Shown: positions 1 to 6,329 of the stretch, piece by piece
Position numbering within the stretch: the stretch's first letter is position 1
Layout: the number at the start of each line of letters is the position of its first letter
NCBI GenBank assembly: GCA_020861125.1
Contig: JAJBSZ010000176.1
Span: 1-10,319, forward strand
DNA from: Planctomycetota bacterium
Lineage (GTDB): Bacteria; Planctomycetota; SZUA-567
Length of the DNA: 10,319 nucleotides
Direction: 5' to 3'
Notes under the pieces: generated by a model
Seen by the model: the letters and a program-made list of their open reading frames with translations, nothing else
Database searches by the model: none
Told to the model about the DNA's origin: nothing
Position numbers and translations under genes: made by a program

Positions 1-686
1 GCCTGGCGGATGAGACCGGGGATGTCAGCCGCTCCCGCCCCCAACGCCACCCCGTCCATGAGGTAGCCCGCTTCCAGTTTCCGGAAGACGTAGTCCTTGA
101 GGTGCAGGGCGTACAACCGGCCGCGCATGCGGGCCAGGGTCTCTTCCGGCTTTTCCACAAAACAGATGCTGTTGGTGCTGTCGCAGATGTAGCGCACCAG
201 CGGATGATCCACGCTTTCCACCAGGCGTTCGACACCGTCTGGGGAGAGGGAAAAGTGGTTTTCCACCGCCACCACCACGCCGTGGCGATCGATCCGGCCA
301 CGGTCGCGGTCGAAAATGCGCCGGGCGGAATCCACCGCCGCCGCGACGGAGTCGGCGCCGGGTACGGTGACCCGCAGGCTCTGGGCGCCCAGGAGTTCGG
401 CCAGCGGCAAATATCGGGACAGCGTGTCCGCCGTCAGGGATCGGACGCCTAGTTCGCAGTCAAGACCGTACTGGTCCAGACGGCGGGCGAGGTCGCGGCA
501 GGTTGCCGCGGAAAAATCGCAGGACCCGATATTGTCGTACAGCAGCACTCGGGAGAAACCGAGGTCCCGCGCCGCTTCGATAAAACGGGGCAGCCCAAGC
601 GGGTCCGGCGGACGGAATTGCGCCGTGCCCACGGCGTAGCGGAAAGCAAAGCTGGAAATTCCCAGGCGGTGACTGACTGCGGTCAT
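1..686 (-). CDS. Sugar-phosphate isomerase/epimerase-like TIM-barrel protein, truncated by window edge
   Basis: Reading the minus strand from the ATG at 686-684 gives 228 uninterrupted codons that run off the left edge, so the C-terminus is missing. A GGAGG lies 7 nt before the ATG, which fixes the start. The protein looks like the xylose-isomerase-like TIM-barrel / AP-endonuclease-2 family, whose members isomerise or epimerise sugars, inositol intermediates or hydroxypyruvate using a divalent metal. Supporting motifs are VENH (residues 141-144), CDSTNS (168-173), HLKDY (195-199) and a following GY-x3-G-x2-LG-x-G pattern (207-217). E142, D169 and H195 are likely metal ligands. The gene diverges from an RpiR-type regulator, a family that often controls sugar-phosphate genes, so that regulator may control it. 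The substrate cannot be told from sequence. Family call is firm; function is open. Confidence 0.85.
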   Translation of the reverse strand, partial: MTAVSHRLGISSFAFRYAVGTAQFRPPDPLGLPRFIEAARDLGFSRVLLYDNIGSCDFSAATCRDLARRLDQYGLDCELGVRSLTADTLSRYLPLAELLGAQSLRVTVPGADSVAAAVDSARRIFDRDRGRIDRHGVVVAVENHFSLSPDGVERLVESVDHPLVRYICDSTNSICFVEKPEETLARMRGRLYALHLKDYVFRKLEAGYLMDGVALGAGAADIPGLIRQ

Positions 687-1032
687 GGCGAATCCTCCGT
701 TGCGACACAACCGGATTGCGGCGTGTGCGCGTAGTCGGGCGGTACCGAAATTGGCGATCGGGGGTCAGATGGAGACGGCCGGGAGGCGGAACGGTACGGG
801 ACGTTCGTGGCTTGAGGGGTCGGCCGCCGAGTGGTGGCGGTGGTGTCTGTAAGGGTACTGTACCGTTCCTCGGGCAATTGTGCAGGGGATTCACGTAATT
901 TCGTCGCGGTGACGGCAAACCTGAAAATGTTTGCCGGGGACGGATCGGATTCGCCTATAATCTGGCCGGCGGGGGAAGATAACGGTGAGGGGTTCCCCAG
1001 ACCCGGCCGCATCGGCGCCGTGGAGACAGGCA
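687..1032. promoter_or_regulatory. Divergent intergenic region with GGTAC-type palindromes (candidate operators)
   Basis: About 346 bp separate the TIM-barrel gene from the divergent RpiR regulator, and I see no convincing gene in it. It holds GGTACC (741-746), GGAACGGTAC (788-797) and its exact inverted copy GTACCGTTCC (860-869). The perfect 11-bp palindrome GGTACTGTACC (854-864) overlaps the right arm. RpiR-family regulators are known to bind inverted repeats near the genes they control, often next to their own gene. Assigning these repeats to the adjacent regulator is inference. Confidence 0.45.
931..961 (+). promoter_or_regulatory. Possible sigma-70 promoter of the RpiR-family gene
   Basis: A perfect TATAAT -10 box at 956-961 sits about 70 bp before the regulator's ATG. 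The nearest -35 candidate is TTGCCG at 931-936, which is only a half match with a long 19-bp spacer, so the promoter may need an activator or be weak. The candidate operators at 788-869 lie upstream of it. Confidence 0.4.
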
Positions 1033-1932
1033 ATGGACCGCACAGCCACACCGCAGGGAGGGGCGAACCCGGCCACCGGCGCCGACCTGGTGTTCCGCCT
1101 CCAGACCGAACTCGATACCCTCTCGGCGGCGGAGCGGCGGATCGCCGAATACTTTCTCAGTCATCCGAGAAAGATCGCCGCCACCACCATCACCACCCTC
1201 GCCGCCCGGCTTCACCTCAGCACTTCCACCATCACCCGTTTCTGCCAGAAGCTGGGTTACGCCGGTTTCTCGCAGTTCAAGTTCAACTTTGAAAACAGCG
1301 GCATCGCCGCCATGCTGGCCAAAGGCGATCTGGAACGGGATGACTCCATCCAGGTGATCAAGGAGAAGCTGTCCGCCCTGTACCAGCGCAGCATCGAGGA
1401 AACGCTGCAGCGCCTGACCATCTCCGAATTGGAACGGGCGGCGGAACTGCTGGCGGCGGCGGACAAGGTGTTTTTCTTTGGCCAGTTCGGCAACGGCGTC
1501 TCCGCCACCCTGGGGGAAGCGCTGTTTCTGCAACTTGGGGTCCTCGCCTTCGCCTATACCGAGCACCCGCTGTCCTCCCTGGCCGCGGCCCAGTTGGGGC
1601 CGAGGGACGTGGCGGTGGGTATCTCATCCTCCGGGCAGGCACGGCTGCCGGTGGACGCGCTGCGCATCGCCCGGAAGCAGGGCGCCACCACCATCGGCAT
1701 CACCGGCTTCGCCTCGAGTCTCCTGGCCGGGCAGAGCGATCTGGTCCTGACCTTCAACCTCGGCGTCGAGGATATCCGGCTGGTCCATATCGACCGTCTG
1801 TGCGAGGCGATAATCCTCGGCGTGCTCCAGAACTGCGTGATCCGGAAGAATTACGACCTGGTGAAAACATCGATACGGGTTTCCCGCGCCACCATGCTTT
1901 CCGGCCGGTATGCGAAACGGGAAAAACCGTAG
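1033..1932 (+). CDS. MurR/RpiR-family transcriptional regulator (HTH + SIS domain)
   Basis: This 299-residue protein is of typical RpiR-family length. The N-terminal HTH_6 domain spans about residues 20-95, with the LSAAERRIAEYFL helix (30-42) and the recognition segment LSTSTITRFCQKLGY (62-76). A SIS (sugar isomerase) domain follows at about 140-265, with the phosphosugar-loop-like segment GISSSGQ (196-202). In this family SIS binds a phosphorylated sugar and modulates DNA binding. The start at 1033 is preferred over an in-frame start at 985 because GGAG (1022-1025) lies 7 nt before it. The gene diverges from a sugar-isomerase-like gene and converges on the decarboxylase gene. The natural target is the divergent region; control of the aromatic decarboxylase locus is possible but unsupported. 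Confidence 0.92.
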   Translation: MDRTATPQGGANPATGADLVFRLQTELDTLSAAERRIAEYFLSHPRKIAATTITTLAARLHLSTSTITRFCQKLGYAGFSQFKFNFENSGIAAMLAKGDLERDDSIQVIKEKLSALYQRSIEETLQRLTISELERAAELLAAADKVFFFGQFGNGVSATLGEALFLQLGVLAFAYTEHPLSSLAAAQLGPRDVAVGISSSGQARLPVDALRIARKQGATTIGITGFASSLLAGQSDLVLTFNLGVEDIRLVHIDRLCEAIILGVLQNCVIRKNYDLVKTSIRVSRATMLSGRYAKREKP

Positions 1933-1979
1933 TCGAATCCTCTGCGAGGGATGGGTCGGTCCGGCACCCAGGTACCAAT

Positions 1980-2026
1980 CAAAAAAGGGCGCCCGGTTCG
2001 CCGTGGCAGGCGGTGACCGGACGCCC
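1980..2026 (-). terminator. Rho-independent terminator of the UbiD-family decarboxylase gene
   Basis: A long GC-rich hairpin occupies 1987-2026. The outer stem is GGGCG/CGCCC, continued after one mismatch by CCGGT/ACCGG and an inner CGCC/GGCG around a GTGGCA loop. Read on the minus strand it is followed by a run of six T (complement of 1981-1986), the standard intrinsic terminator layout, 36 bp past the decarboxylase stop codon. On the plus strand no T-run follows, so it is not an obvious terminator for the convergent RpiR gene. The rest of 1933-2061 shows nothing else. Confidence 0.85.
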
Positions 2027-2061
2027 AAATGGTAAAACAACGCCATCTCCGAAACGTCTCT

Positions 2062-3534
2062 CTATTTCAGGTAGTCCTTCCAGTTTGGCATTTCCTTGAA
2101 CCTGGCGCGGACGAAATGTTCTTTCATGGTGTAGGGATAGGTGCCGTCGATAACCAGCTTGGCCGACATGCCCCGGACGCGAATTTGGCCGGGATCATAT
2201 TGGGGCAGTTCCGACGGATCCAAGGGGTGGTTGCGCATGCCACAAAGGACCATGATATCGCGGTCGGCCTGGAACCGGGTGCTTACCGTCCACATGACGT
2301 CGTTCCAGTCGAAGATGTCCACGTCCTCATCCACCAGAATCACCGTCTTCAATTCCTTGAATGCGCCAAAGGCCAGGATCGCCGCCTGCCGCTGCAGCCC
2401 TTCGTCGGCCGGCTCGGTCTTGCGGATTTGCATGATGGTCATCAGTTTGCCGCCGCCGGCGGGCGGGTTGTAGACATTGAGCACTTTGCCTGGAATCGCC
2501 CGCTTCACCATCATGAGGATGCTGGCCTCGGTGGGAATGCCGGCCATGCTCACATGTTCCTCGCTCGGGCCGATCACCGTTTGCATGATGGGGTTGTCCT
2601 TGCGGTGGGTGACCGCCTTGACCTTCAGCACATGCACCTGCGTGGCATCGCCGTCGTAGCCGGGGAATTCGGGCATGGCCTTGCCGGTATTGGTATTGAT
2701 GTCCTCCTTCATGGTGGTATTGGGCTGGATTTCCGCTTCGATGACGAATTCGGCCCGGGCCAGCGCCAGCTGATCCACCGTCAGGGCCTTGACCAACTGC
2801 ACCGGCTGGTTGCGAAGGGAACCGGCGACCCAGAGCTCGTTGTAGCCGAGGGGCGTCGTGGGCGGTTCGAACGTGGCGCCGATCGTCACCGCCGGATCCA
2901 GGCCGATGCTGACGGTAATGGGCATCGGCTTGTTGGCGGCTTCGTACTCCTTCAGAAAAGCGCCGATGTGGCGACCGCCAGCCATGATGTACATGCCGAT
3001 GGTATCCTTGTCCTCCAGAACCATGCGGTGAATGGTGACATCGCTTTTCTTCCCATCGAGACTGGTGCCATACACCAGGCCCACCGTCACGTACGGTCCG
3101 GCGTCATAGGTCGTATTAGTTGGGGCTGCAACCAGTGTACGGATATCGAAACCGGCATCGGTGGCCTTGTGCACCACTTCCTGCACCGGCGCATCCTTGG
3201 CTTCGACCACCACCGGCTTGTGCGGCGTCTCCACCGCGTTTTCCAACGCCCAGCCCAGCCGGCGGTAATCCTGGTTCAGCATCAGCCCTACCCGTTTGCG
3301 GCTTGCCATCAGGCCGATCAATACCCGGGTACCCGAAAACCCTTTGACGTTGGTAAACATCAGGGCCGGGCCTTCCTGCGTCGGACGCATGACCGTTCCG
3401 CCGGCACCGATATACCGATAGACGCCGCAGAGATCGGCGTTCGGGTCGATCTCCTTGTTGGTTTCATGGTACTGGCCCGGGTGCCCTTTCAATTCCTCCA
3501 GAACCCGCCGTAGATCATAGGGCGCATCACTCAT
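2062..3534 (-). CDS. lpdC: UbiD-family non-oxidative hydroxybenzoate decarboxylase (LpdC-like gallate/protocatechuate decarboxylase)
   Basis: A 490-residue UbiD-family enzyme that would use prenylated FMN and a metal to decarboxylate a phenolic acid in the cytoplasm without oxygen. From memory it resembles Lactobacillus plantarum LpdC (gallate/protocatechuate decarboxylase, same length) through nearly all blocks, for example GVYRYIGAGGTV (37-48), the SDVTIHRMVLEDKD block (164-177), VSMAGIPTEASI (328-339) and VDEDVDIFD (401-409). It is more distantly like AroY. By motif alignment with fungal Fdc1, D165, H189 and E233 are the probable metal/phosphate ligands, R170 the catalytic arginine and E289 (in MPEFPGY) the catalytic acid. 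The start at 3534 has GGAG 5 nt upstream and begins like LpdC; an in-frame start at 3654 would add 40 unlike residues. The UbiX and LpdD partners lie in the divergent operon. Family is certain; gallate versus protocatechuate or another hydroxybenzoate is inference. Confidence 0.93.
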   Translation of the reverse strand: MSDAPYDLRRVLEELKGHPGQYHETNKEIDPNADLCGVYRYIGAGGTVMRPTQEGPALMFTNVKGFSGTRVLIGLMASRKRVGLMLNQDYRRLGWALENAVETPHKPVVVEAKDAPVQEVVHKATDAGFDIRTLVAAPTNTTYDAGPYVTVGLVYGTSLDGKKSDVTIHRMVLEDKDTIGMYIMAGGRHIGAFLKEYEAANKPMPITVSIGLDPAVTIGATFEPPTTPLGYNELWVAGSLRNQPVQLVKALTVDQLALARAEFVIEAEIQPNTTMKEDINTNTGKAMPEFPGYDGDATQVHVLKVKAVTHRKDNPIMQTVIGPSEEHVSMAGIPTEASILMMVKRAIPGKVLNVYNPPAGGGKLMTIMQIRKTEPADEGLQRQAAILAFGAFKELKTVILVDEDVDIFDWNDVMWTVSTRFQADRDIMVLCGMRNHPLDPSELPQYDPGQIRVRGMSAKLVIDGTYPYTMKEHFVRARFKEMPNWKDYLK

Positions 3535-3570
3535 ACCGTCTCCAATCGTTCCGTCAGGTCGCCGACTAGC

Positions 3571-3583
3571 GTTAATTATTAAC
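3571..3583. promoter_or_regulatory. Perfect 13-bp palindrome GTTAATTATTAAC, candidate operator
   Basis: The palindrome lies 36 bp upstream of the decarboxylase ATG, in an AT-rich patch of an otherwise GC-rich region. An identical half-site GTTAAT recurs at 3725-3730, between the -35 and -10 boxes proposed for the divergent transporter operon. One regulator could thus touch both promoters. The regulator is unknown. Confidence 0.5.
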
Positions 3584-3622
3584 AACCGGCCGCTTCCTGT
3601 GTGCCACCCCCTCCCTGTAGTC

Positions 3623-3650
3623 ATTGTAGCGAAAACACGGCGGAAAATCC
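3623..3650 (-). promoter_or_regulatory. Possible promoter for the decarboxylase gene
   Basis: On the minus strand a TACAAT -10 box (complement of 3623-3628) matches consensus at five of six positions and would give a leader of about 80 nt. No good -35 box lies 16-18 bp upstream; that stretch is occupied by the GCGGA hairpin. An activator-dependent promoter would fit. The 13-bp palindrome would then sit inside the transcribed leader. Confidence 0.3.
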
Positions 3651-3660
3651 GCATTTTTTT
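3640..3660 (+). terminator. Terminator-shaped hairpin between the divergent promoters
   Basis: GCGGA (3640-3644), an AAA loop and TCCGC (3648-3652) form a short perfect stem followed by ATTTTTTT (3653-3660) on the plus strand. It has the shape of a weak intrinsic terminator. It lies upstream of the proposed transporter promoter, so it could stop antisense transcription coming through the decarboxylase gene, or act as an attenuator if a longer transcript starts further left. Which role applies cannot be seen. Confidence 0.4.
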
Positions 3661-3700
3661 GCCAATAACGTGTTTCCTTCAGTGTCGGTGGATTCTTCGC

Positions 3701-3742
3701 CGATAAATAACTATCGACAAGTTTGTTAATTTTTGCTACAGT
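3701..3742 (+). promoter_or_regulatory. Promoter of the transporter-UbiX-LpdD operon with dyad over the -35 box
   Basis: TCGACA (3714-3719) and TACAGT (3737-3742) are separated by exactly 17 bp, a good sigma-70 promoter, giving a leader of about 25 nt to the ATG at 3773. The inverted repeat CGATA-N6-TATCG (3701-3716) overlaps the left edge of the -35 box, and a GTTAAT half-site lies in the spacer (3725-3730). Both are plausible regulator sites. Confidence 0.55.
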
Positions 3743-3772
3743 AAACCCACACTTTTGGAAAACGGTGGAACC

Positions 3773-4984
3773 ATGGCTAAAACTCCTCAACAGACATCCG
3801 GAACGCACGCGGCCCTTCGCAACGGTACTGGCATTGTGTTAGTGGGCATCATCCTCACCACCCTCAACCTGCGGGCGGCCGTGACCTCGCTTTCCGACAT
3901 CTTCGACGAGGTGGCGAAAAACGTCTCCCATTTCAACGAAACGGTGATGGGGGTGCTCCCCCTGCTCTGTTTTGGGGTCTTCGGTGCGATCGCCCCTGCC
4001 CTCAAGCGCCGCTGGGGTTATGAAAAGTCCCTGCTCTTCGCCATGTTCATCCTTGCCGCCGGGGTGGCCGTCCGTTCGTTCACCAGCACCTTTCTTGTTT
4101 TCCTCGCCTGCAGCATACCGGCCTATGCCGGCATGGGGTTTGGCAACAGCCTCCTGCCGCCCCTGTTTAAAAAATATTTCCCCAACCATATCGGGCCCAT
4201 CACCTCGCTGTATTCGGTGTTGACGCCCATTTCCGCCGGCCTGCCGCCGATAGTGTCCACCGCCATGGCCGCGTCTCTCGGGTGGCGGGTGACCCTCGGC
4301 GTATGGGCCGGCGCCGCGCTGCTGGCCGCCGTTCCGTGGCTGCTGCAGTGCCTCCGCCATCCCGAGGCCACCACGCCGGAACCGGCGGCGGACACCAAAA
4401 CCATACCGGTATACAAATGGCGCCAGGCCTGGGCCATGGCCCTCTTTTTTGGCGTCGGCGGCATGCTGCCGATGTATACCATCACCACCTTTCTTCCCGG
4501 CTACCTCACCGCCAACAAGGTGCCGGAAGCAACGACCGGCACGGTGCTGTTCGTGTACAACATCGTCGGTCTTGCCCATTCGCTGATCGTGCCCCTGGTG
4601 ATCGGCAAAATGAAACGGCCGCAGTTGCTTGGCTACGCCGCCATGGTACTGCAGATCGTCTCGTACCTCGGCTTCGTTTTCATGGTCGACCGCTACTGGT
4701 TGTGGACCATCGTCGCGGCCCCCGGCAACCTTTCCATTCCCGCCACCTTCCAGTTATTCAACCTGCGCGCCCGGACCCGGGACGGCGTGGCCCAACTCTC
4801 CGCCTTCGTCCAGCTTATCGGCTATATCATCGCCGCCGCCGGCCCGCTGTTTTTCGGCCTGCTCCGGGTGATCACCGGCGGCTATCGGATTCCGTTTTTC
4901 TTCCTCATCGCCATGAGTGTGGTGATGGCCGTCGCCGGCCGTCTCGCCGTGAAAAAACAGTATCTGGAAGATGCCGAGGGGTGA
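3773..4984 (+). CDS. MFS transporter, CynX/NimT-like family
   Basis: A 403-residue, strongly hydrophobic inner-membrane protein with roughly twelve predicted membrane segments, the usual size for MFS carriers. The segment LNLRAAVTS in the first helix (31-39), the GMGFGNSLLPPLFKKYFP stretch, and the long central loop rich in A, T, P and E before the second half all fit the CynX/NimT branch (cyanate and 2-nitroimidazole transporters and uncharacterised relatives). The ATG at 3773 is chosen because GGTGGA (3764-3769) precedes it at 3 nt; an in-frame TTG at 3755 would add six residues. It heads an operon with UbiX- and LpdD-type genes (28 bp to the next start) and diverges from the decarboxylase. 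Import of an aromatic acid, or exchange with its product, is the best guess; the substrate is not shown by the sequence. Confidence 0.88.
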   Translation: MAKTPQQTSGTHAALRNGTGIVLVGIILTTLNLRAAVTSLSDIFDEVAKNVSHFNETVMGVLPLLCFGVFGAIAPALKRRWGYEKSLLFAMFILAAGVAVRSFTSTFLVFLACSIPAYAGMGFGNSLLPPLFKKYFPNHIGPITSLYSVLTPISAGLPPIVSTAMAASLGWRVTLGVWAGAALLAAVPWLLQCLRHPEATTPEPAADTKTIPVYKWRQAWAMALFFGVGGMLPMYTITTFLPGYLTANKVPEATTGTVLFVYNIVGLAHSLIVPLVIGKMKRPQLLGYAAMVLQIVSYLGFVFMVDRYWLWTIVAAPGNLSIPATFQLFNLRARTRDGVAQLSAFVQLIGYIIAAAGPLFFGLLRVITGGYRIPFFFLIAMSVVMAVAGRLAVKKQYLEDAEG

Positions 4985-5012
4985 TCCGCGGCTGGTCTGG
5001 CTGGAGGTGACG

Positions 5013-5597
5013 ATGGGTAAAAAACCATACGTGGTGGGCGTGAGCGGCGCCAGCGGCATTCCCGTCGCCCTCGAGGTGGTGCGCCGGCTGGCCGCCGGCG
5101 GCGAAGCGGTGCATCTGGTCGTGACGGCCGGAGCCGAAGCCACCATCGGCTACGAAACCACGGCGGGGGTGACCGCCTTGCGCGCGCTGGCGACGCAGGT
5201 GCATGACTGGCGGGACACCGGCGCCGCCATCGCCAGCGGCTCCTTCCCGGTGGCCGGCATGGCGGTGGTGCCCTGCAGTATGAAAACGGTGGCCGGGATC
5301 GCCTGCGGCTATGCCGAAAACCTGCTGCTGCGGGCGGCCGACGTCTGCCTCAAGGAGCGGCGGCGTCTGGTGCTGGCGGTGCGGGAGACGCCCTTCAGTT
5401 CCATTCACCTCACCAACCTTCTGACCCTTTCCCGGGCCGGCGCCGTCATCCTGCCGCTTATGATCGGCTTCTATTACCAGCCGCGGGAGGTGGAAGACAT
5501 CGTCCGCCATCTCGCCGGCCGGGTGCTCGAGGCGCTGGGGCTGGAAGACACCGATTACCGGCGCTGGTCACCGGAAACCGCCGATGCTCACGCTTGA
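5013..5597 (+). CDS. ubiX: UbiX/LpdB-type flavin prenyltransferase
   Basis: A 194-residue member of the UbiX/Pad1 family, which joins a dimethylallyl group to FMN to make prenylated FMN, the cofactor of UbiD-type decarboxylases. Visible family motifs are GVSGASG (9-15), GSF (76-78), PCSM (87-90), the LLLRAADVCLKERRRLVL block (104-121, with R107 and K114), RETP (124-127, E125), GFY (152-154), R170 and the terminal RRW (183-185). A full GGAGGTGA ribosome site (5003-5010) decides the start at 5013 over an in-frame start at 4971. The region usually written PPxPAFY reads LPLMIGFY here, an oddity near the active site. Its stop overlaps the LpdD gene by 14 bp. The pairing with a divergent UbiD-family gene strongly suggests it serves that enzyme. 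Confidence 0.95.
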   Translation: MGKKPYVVGVSGASGIPVALEVVRRLAAGGEAVHLVVTAGAEATIGYETTAGVTALRALATQVHDWRDTGAAIASGSFPVAGMAVVPCSMKTVAGIACGYAENLLLRAADVCLKERRRLVLAVRETPFSSIHLTNLLTLSRAGAVILPLMIGFYYQPREVEDIVRHLAGRVLEALGLEDTDYRRWSPETADAHA

Positions 5598-6027
5598 GGA
5601 ACCGTGCCTGGACAGCCGGTTGACGGTACAGGCCCGTTGGGCCGGCCCGGACCTCTGGATCCTGGTGACGGGTGGCCACCGGCCCCATGTCGGGTCGGTA
5701 AGCTTCGGGATTCCCCGGCCGAGCCTGTCGGGCGACGGCACGGCCAGCGCCACCGTCTCGACTCTCAACGCCACCGGCCACAAGGACGACGAGGTCGGCA
5801 ACCGCTTCGCCCGCTTTCTGGCCGCGCGTCTGGGGTGTCGGGTGTCGGTGTCCTGCGGCGTCCATTTTGATGCGGCTTCGCCAGCCGACCTCGAGGAAAT
5901 TCTCCGCTGTGCCGATCGGCTCCGCCGCTTCCTTGGCGATCGGCTGGCCCAACAACGGCCAGCGTCTCACCGAAGCGAGAAAGCCCCCGCCGCCCCCGCG
6001 GACGACCGTATTCCCGATCACCCATAA
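5584..6027 (+). CDS. lpdD: LpdD-type prenylated-flavin chaperone-like protein
   Basis: A 147-residue protein matching the small family (LpdD/VdcD-like) encoded with UbiX-UbiD phenolic-acid decarboxylases and thought to help prenylated flavin reach or mature the decarboxylase. Motifs recalled for the family are visible: GGHRPHVG (30-37), GHKDD (65-69) followed by an alpha-helical stretch, and CGVHFD (91-96) before a charged helix. The last 25 residues or so (123-147) are rich in A, P, D and R and probably disordered; the conserved domain ends near residue 120, close to the usual length. The start overlaps the ubiX stop by 14 bp, suggesting translational coupling, and no strong ribosome site is visible. 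The family rests on motif memory rather than a search. Confidence 0.82.
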   Translation: MLTLEEPCLDSRLTVQARWAGPDLWILVTGGHRPHVGSVSFGIPRPSLSGDGTASATVSTLNATGHKDDEVGNRFARFLAARLGCRVSVSCGVHFDAASPADLEEILRCADRLRRFLGDRLAQQRPASHRSEKAPAAPADDRIPDHP

Positions 6028-6078
6028 GGCGGAGGCCCACGACGCGTCTTCGACGGACTGTCCCGCCTTCCTCCGCCT
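6027..6078 (+). terminator. Inverted repeat at the LpdD stop, possible 3' structure
   Basis: AGGCGGAGG (6027-6035) and CCTCCGCCT (6070-6078) form a perfect 9-bp stem beginning at the stop codon, with a loop of about 34 nt. No T-run follows directly (only TAAAATTT after a small hairpin near 6085-6108), so it may stabilise the mRNA end or assist a Rho-dependent stop rather than act as an intrinsic terminator. Confidence 0.3.
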
Positions 6079-6124
6079 GCGCCACCATTTCTCGATGGTA
6101 AAATTTGGACGCGATGGTCGGTAC

Positions 6125-6160
6125 AAAAAACAACCCTCTAGCCCATGACGGGTAGAGGGT
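6125..6160 (-). terminator. Rho-independent terminator of tRNA-Glu
   Basis: On the minus strand ACCCTCTA pairs with TAGAGGGT, with CCC/GGG continuing inside around a GTCAT loop and one bulged C. The stem is followed by TGTTTTTTG (complement of 6124-6132). It lies 8 nt past the encoded CCA end of the tRNA. Confidence 0.88.
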
Positions 6161-6168
6161 GTAACATG

Positions 6169-6243
6169 TGGCATCCCCTAGGGGACTCGAACCCCTGTTC
6201 TCAGACTGAGAATCTGATGTGCTGACCGCTGCACTAAGGGGAC
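6169..6243 (-). tRNA. tRNA-Glu (anticodon CTC), CCA encoded
   Basis: The minus strand folds as a complete cloverleaf. The acceptor stem is GTCCCCT/AGGGGAT (first pair G-T). The D-arm is GTGC/GCAC and the anticodon stem TCAGA/TCTGA with loop TTCTCAG, giving anticodon CTC at 6210-6208. The T-arm is AGGGG-TTCGAGT-CCCCT, then discriminator G and CCA (6171-6169). Length is 75 nt including CCA. It reads the glutamate codon GAG, common in this GC-rich genome. It stands alone between a promoter and a terminator on the opposite strand to its neighbours. Confidence 0.97.
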
Positions 6244-6329
6244 ATTTCAAAGAATATCGCATGGCAGTGCGGCACCGCCTCGCACCCCAAAAAATGAAAT
6301 TGTCCTTCCCCGCAAAACCGCGAAGGATT

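Noticed and set aside
716..1076. Short open frames on both strands in the 687-1032 intergenic region
   Set aside because: Compositions are low-complexity R/P/G-rich, no frame has a good ribosome site with family motifs, and they overlap the candidate operators and promoter.
1987..2026. Bidirectional terminator for both RpiR and decarboxylase genes
   Set aside because: The plus strand after the stem reads AAATGGTAAAAC with no T-run, so only the minus-strand direction is supported.
2029..3513. 494-codon plus-strand open frame opposite the decarboxylase gene
   Set aside because: It mirrors the LpdC-like gene; its His-rich, motif-free translation is a shadow of biased codon use.
6169..6243. tRNA-Glu as an integration (att) site of a genomic island
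   Set aside because: No integrase, no direct repeat of the tRNA 3' end and no phage gene is visible in the window; the flanking genes look like ordinary chromosome.
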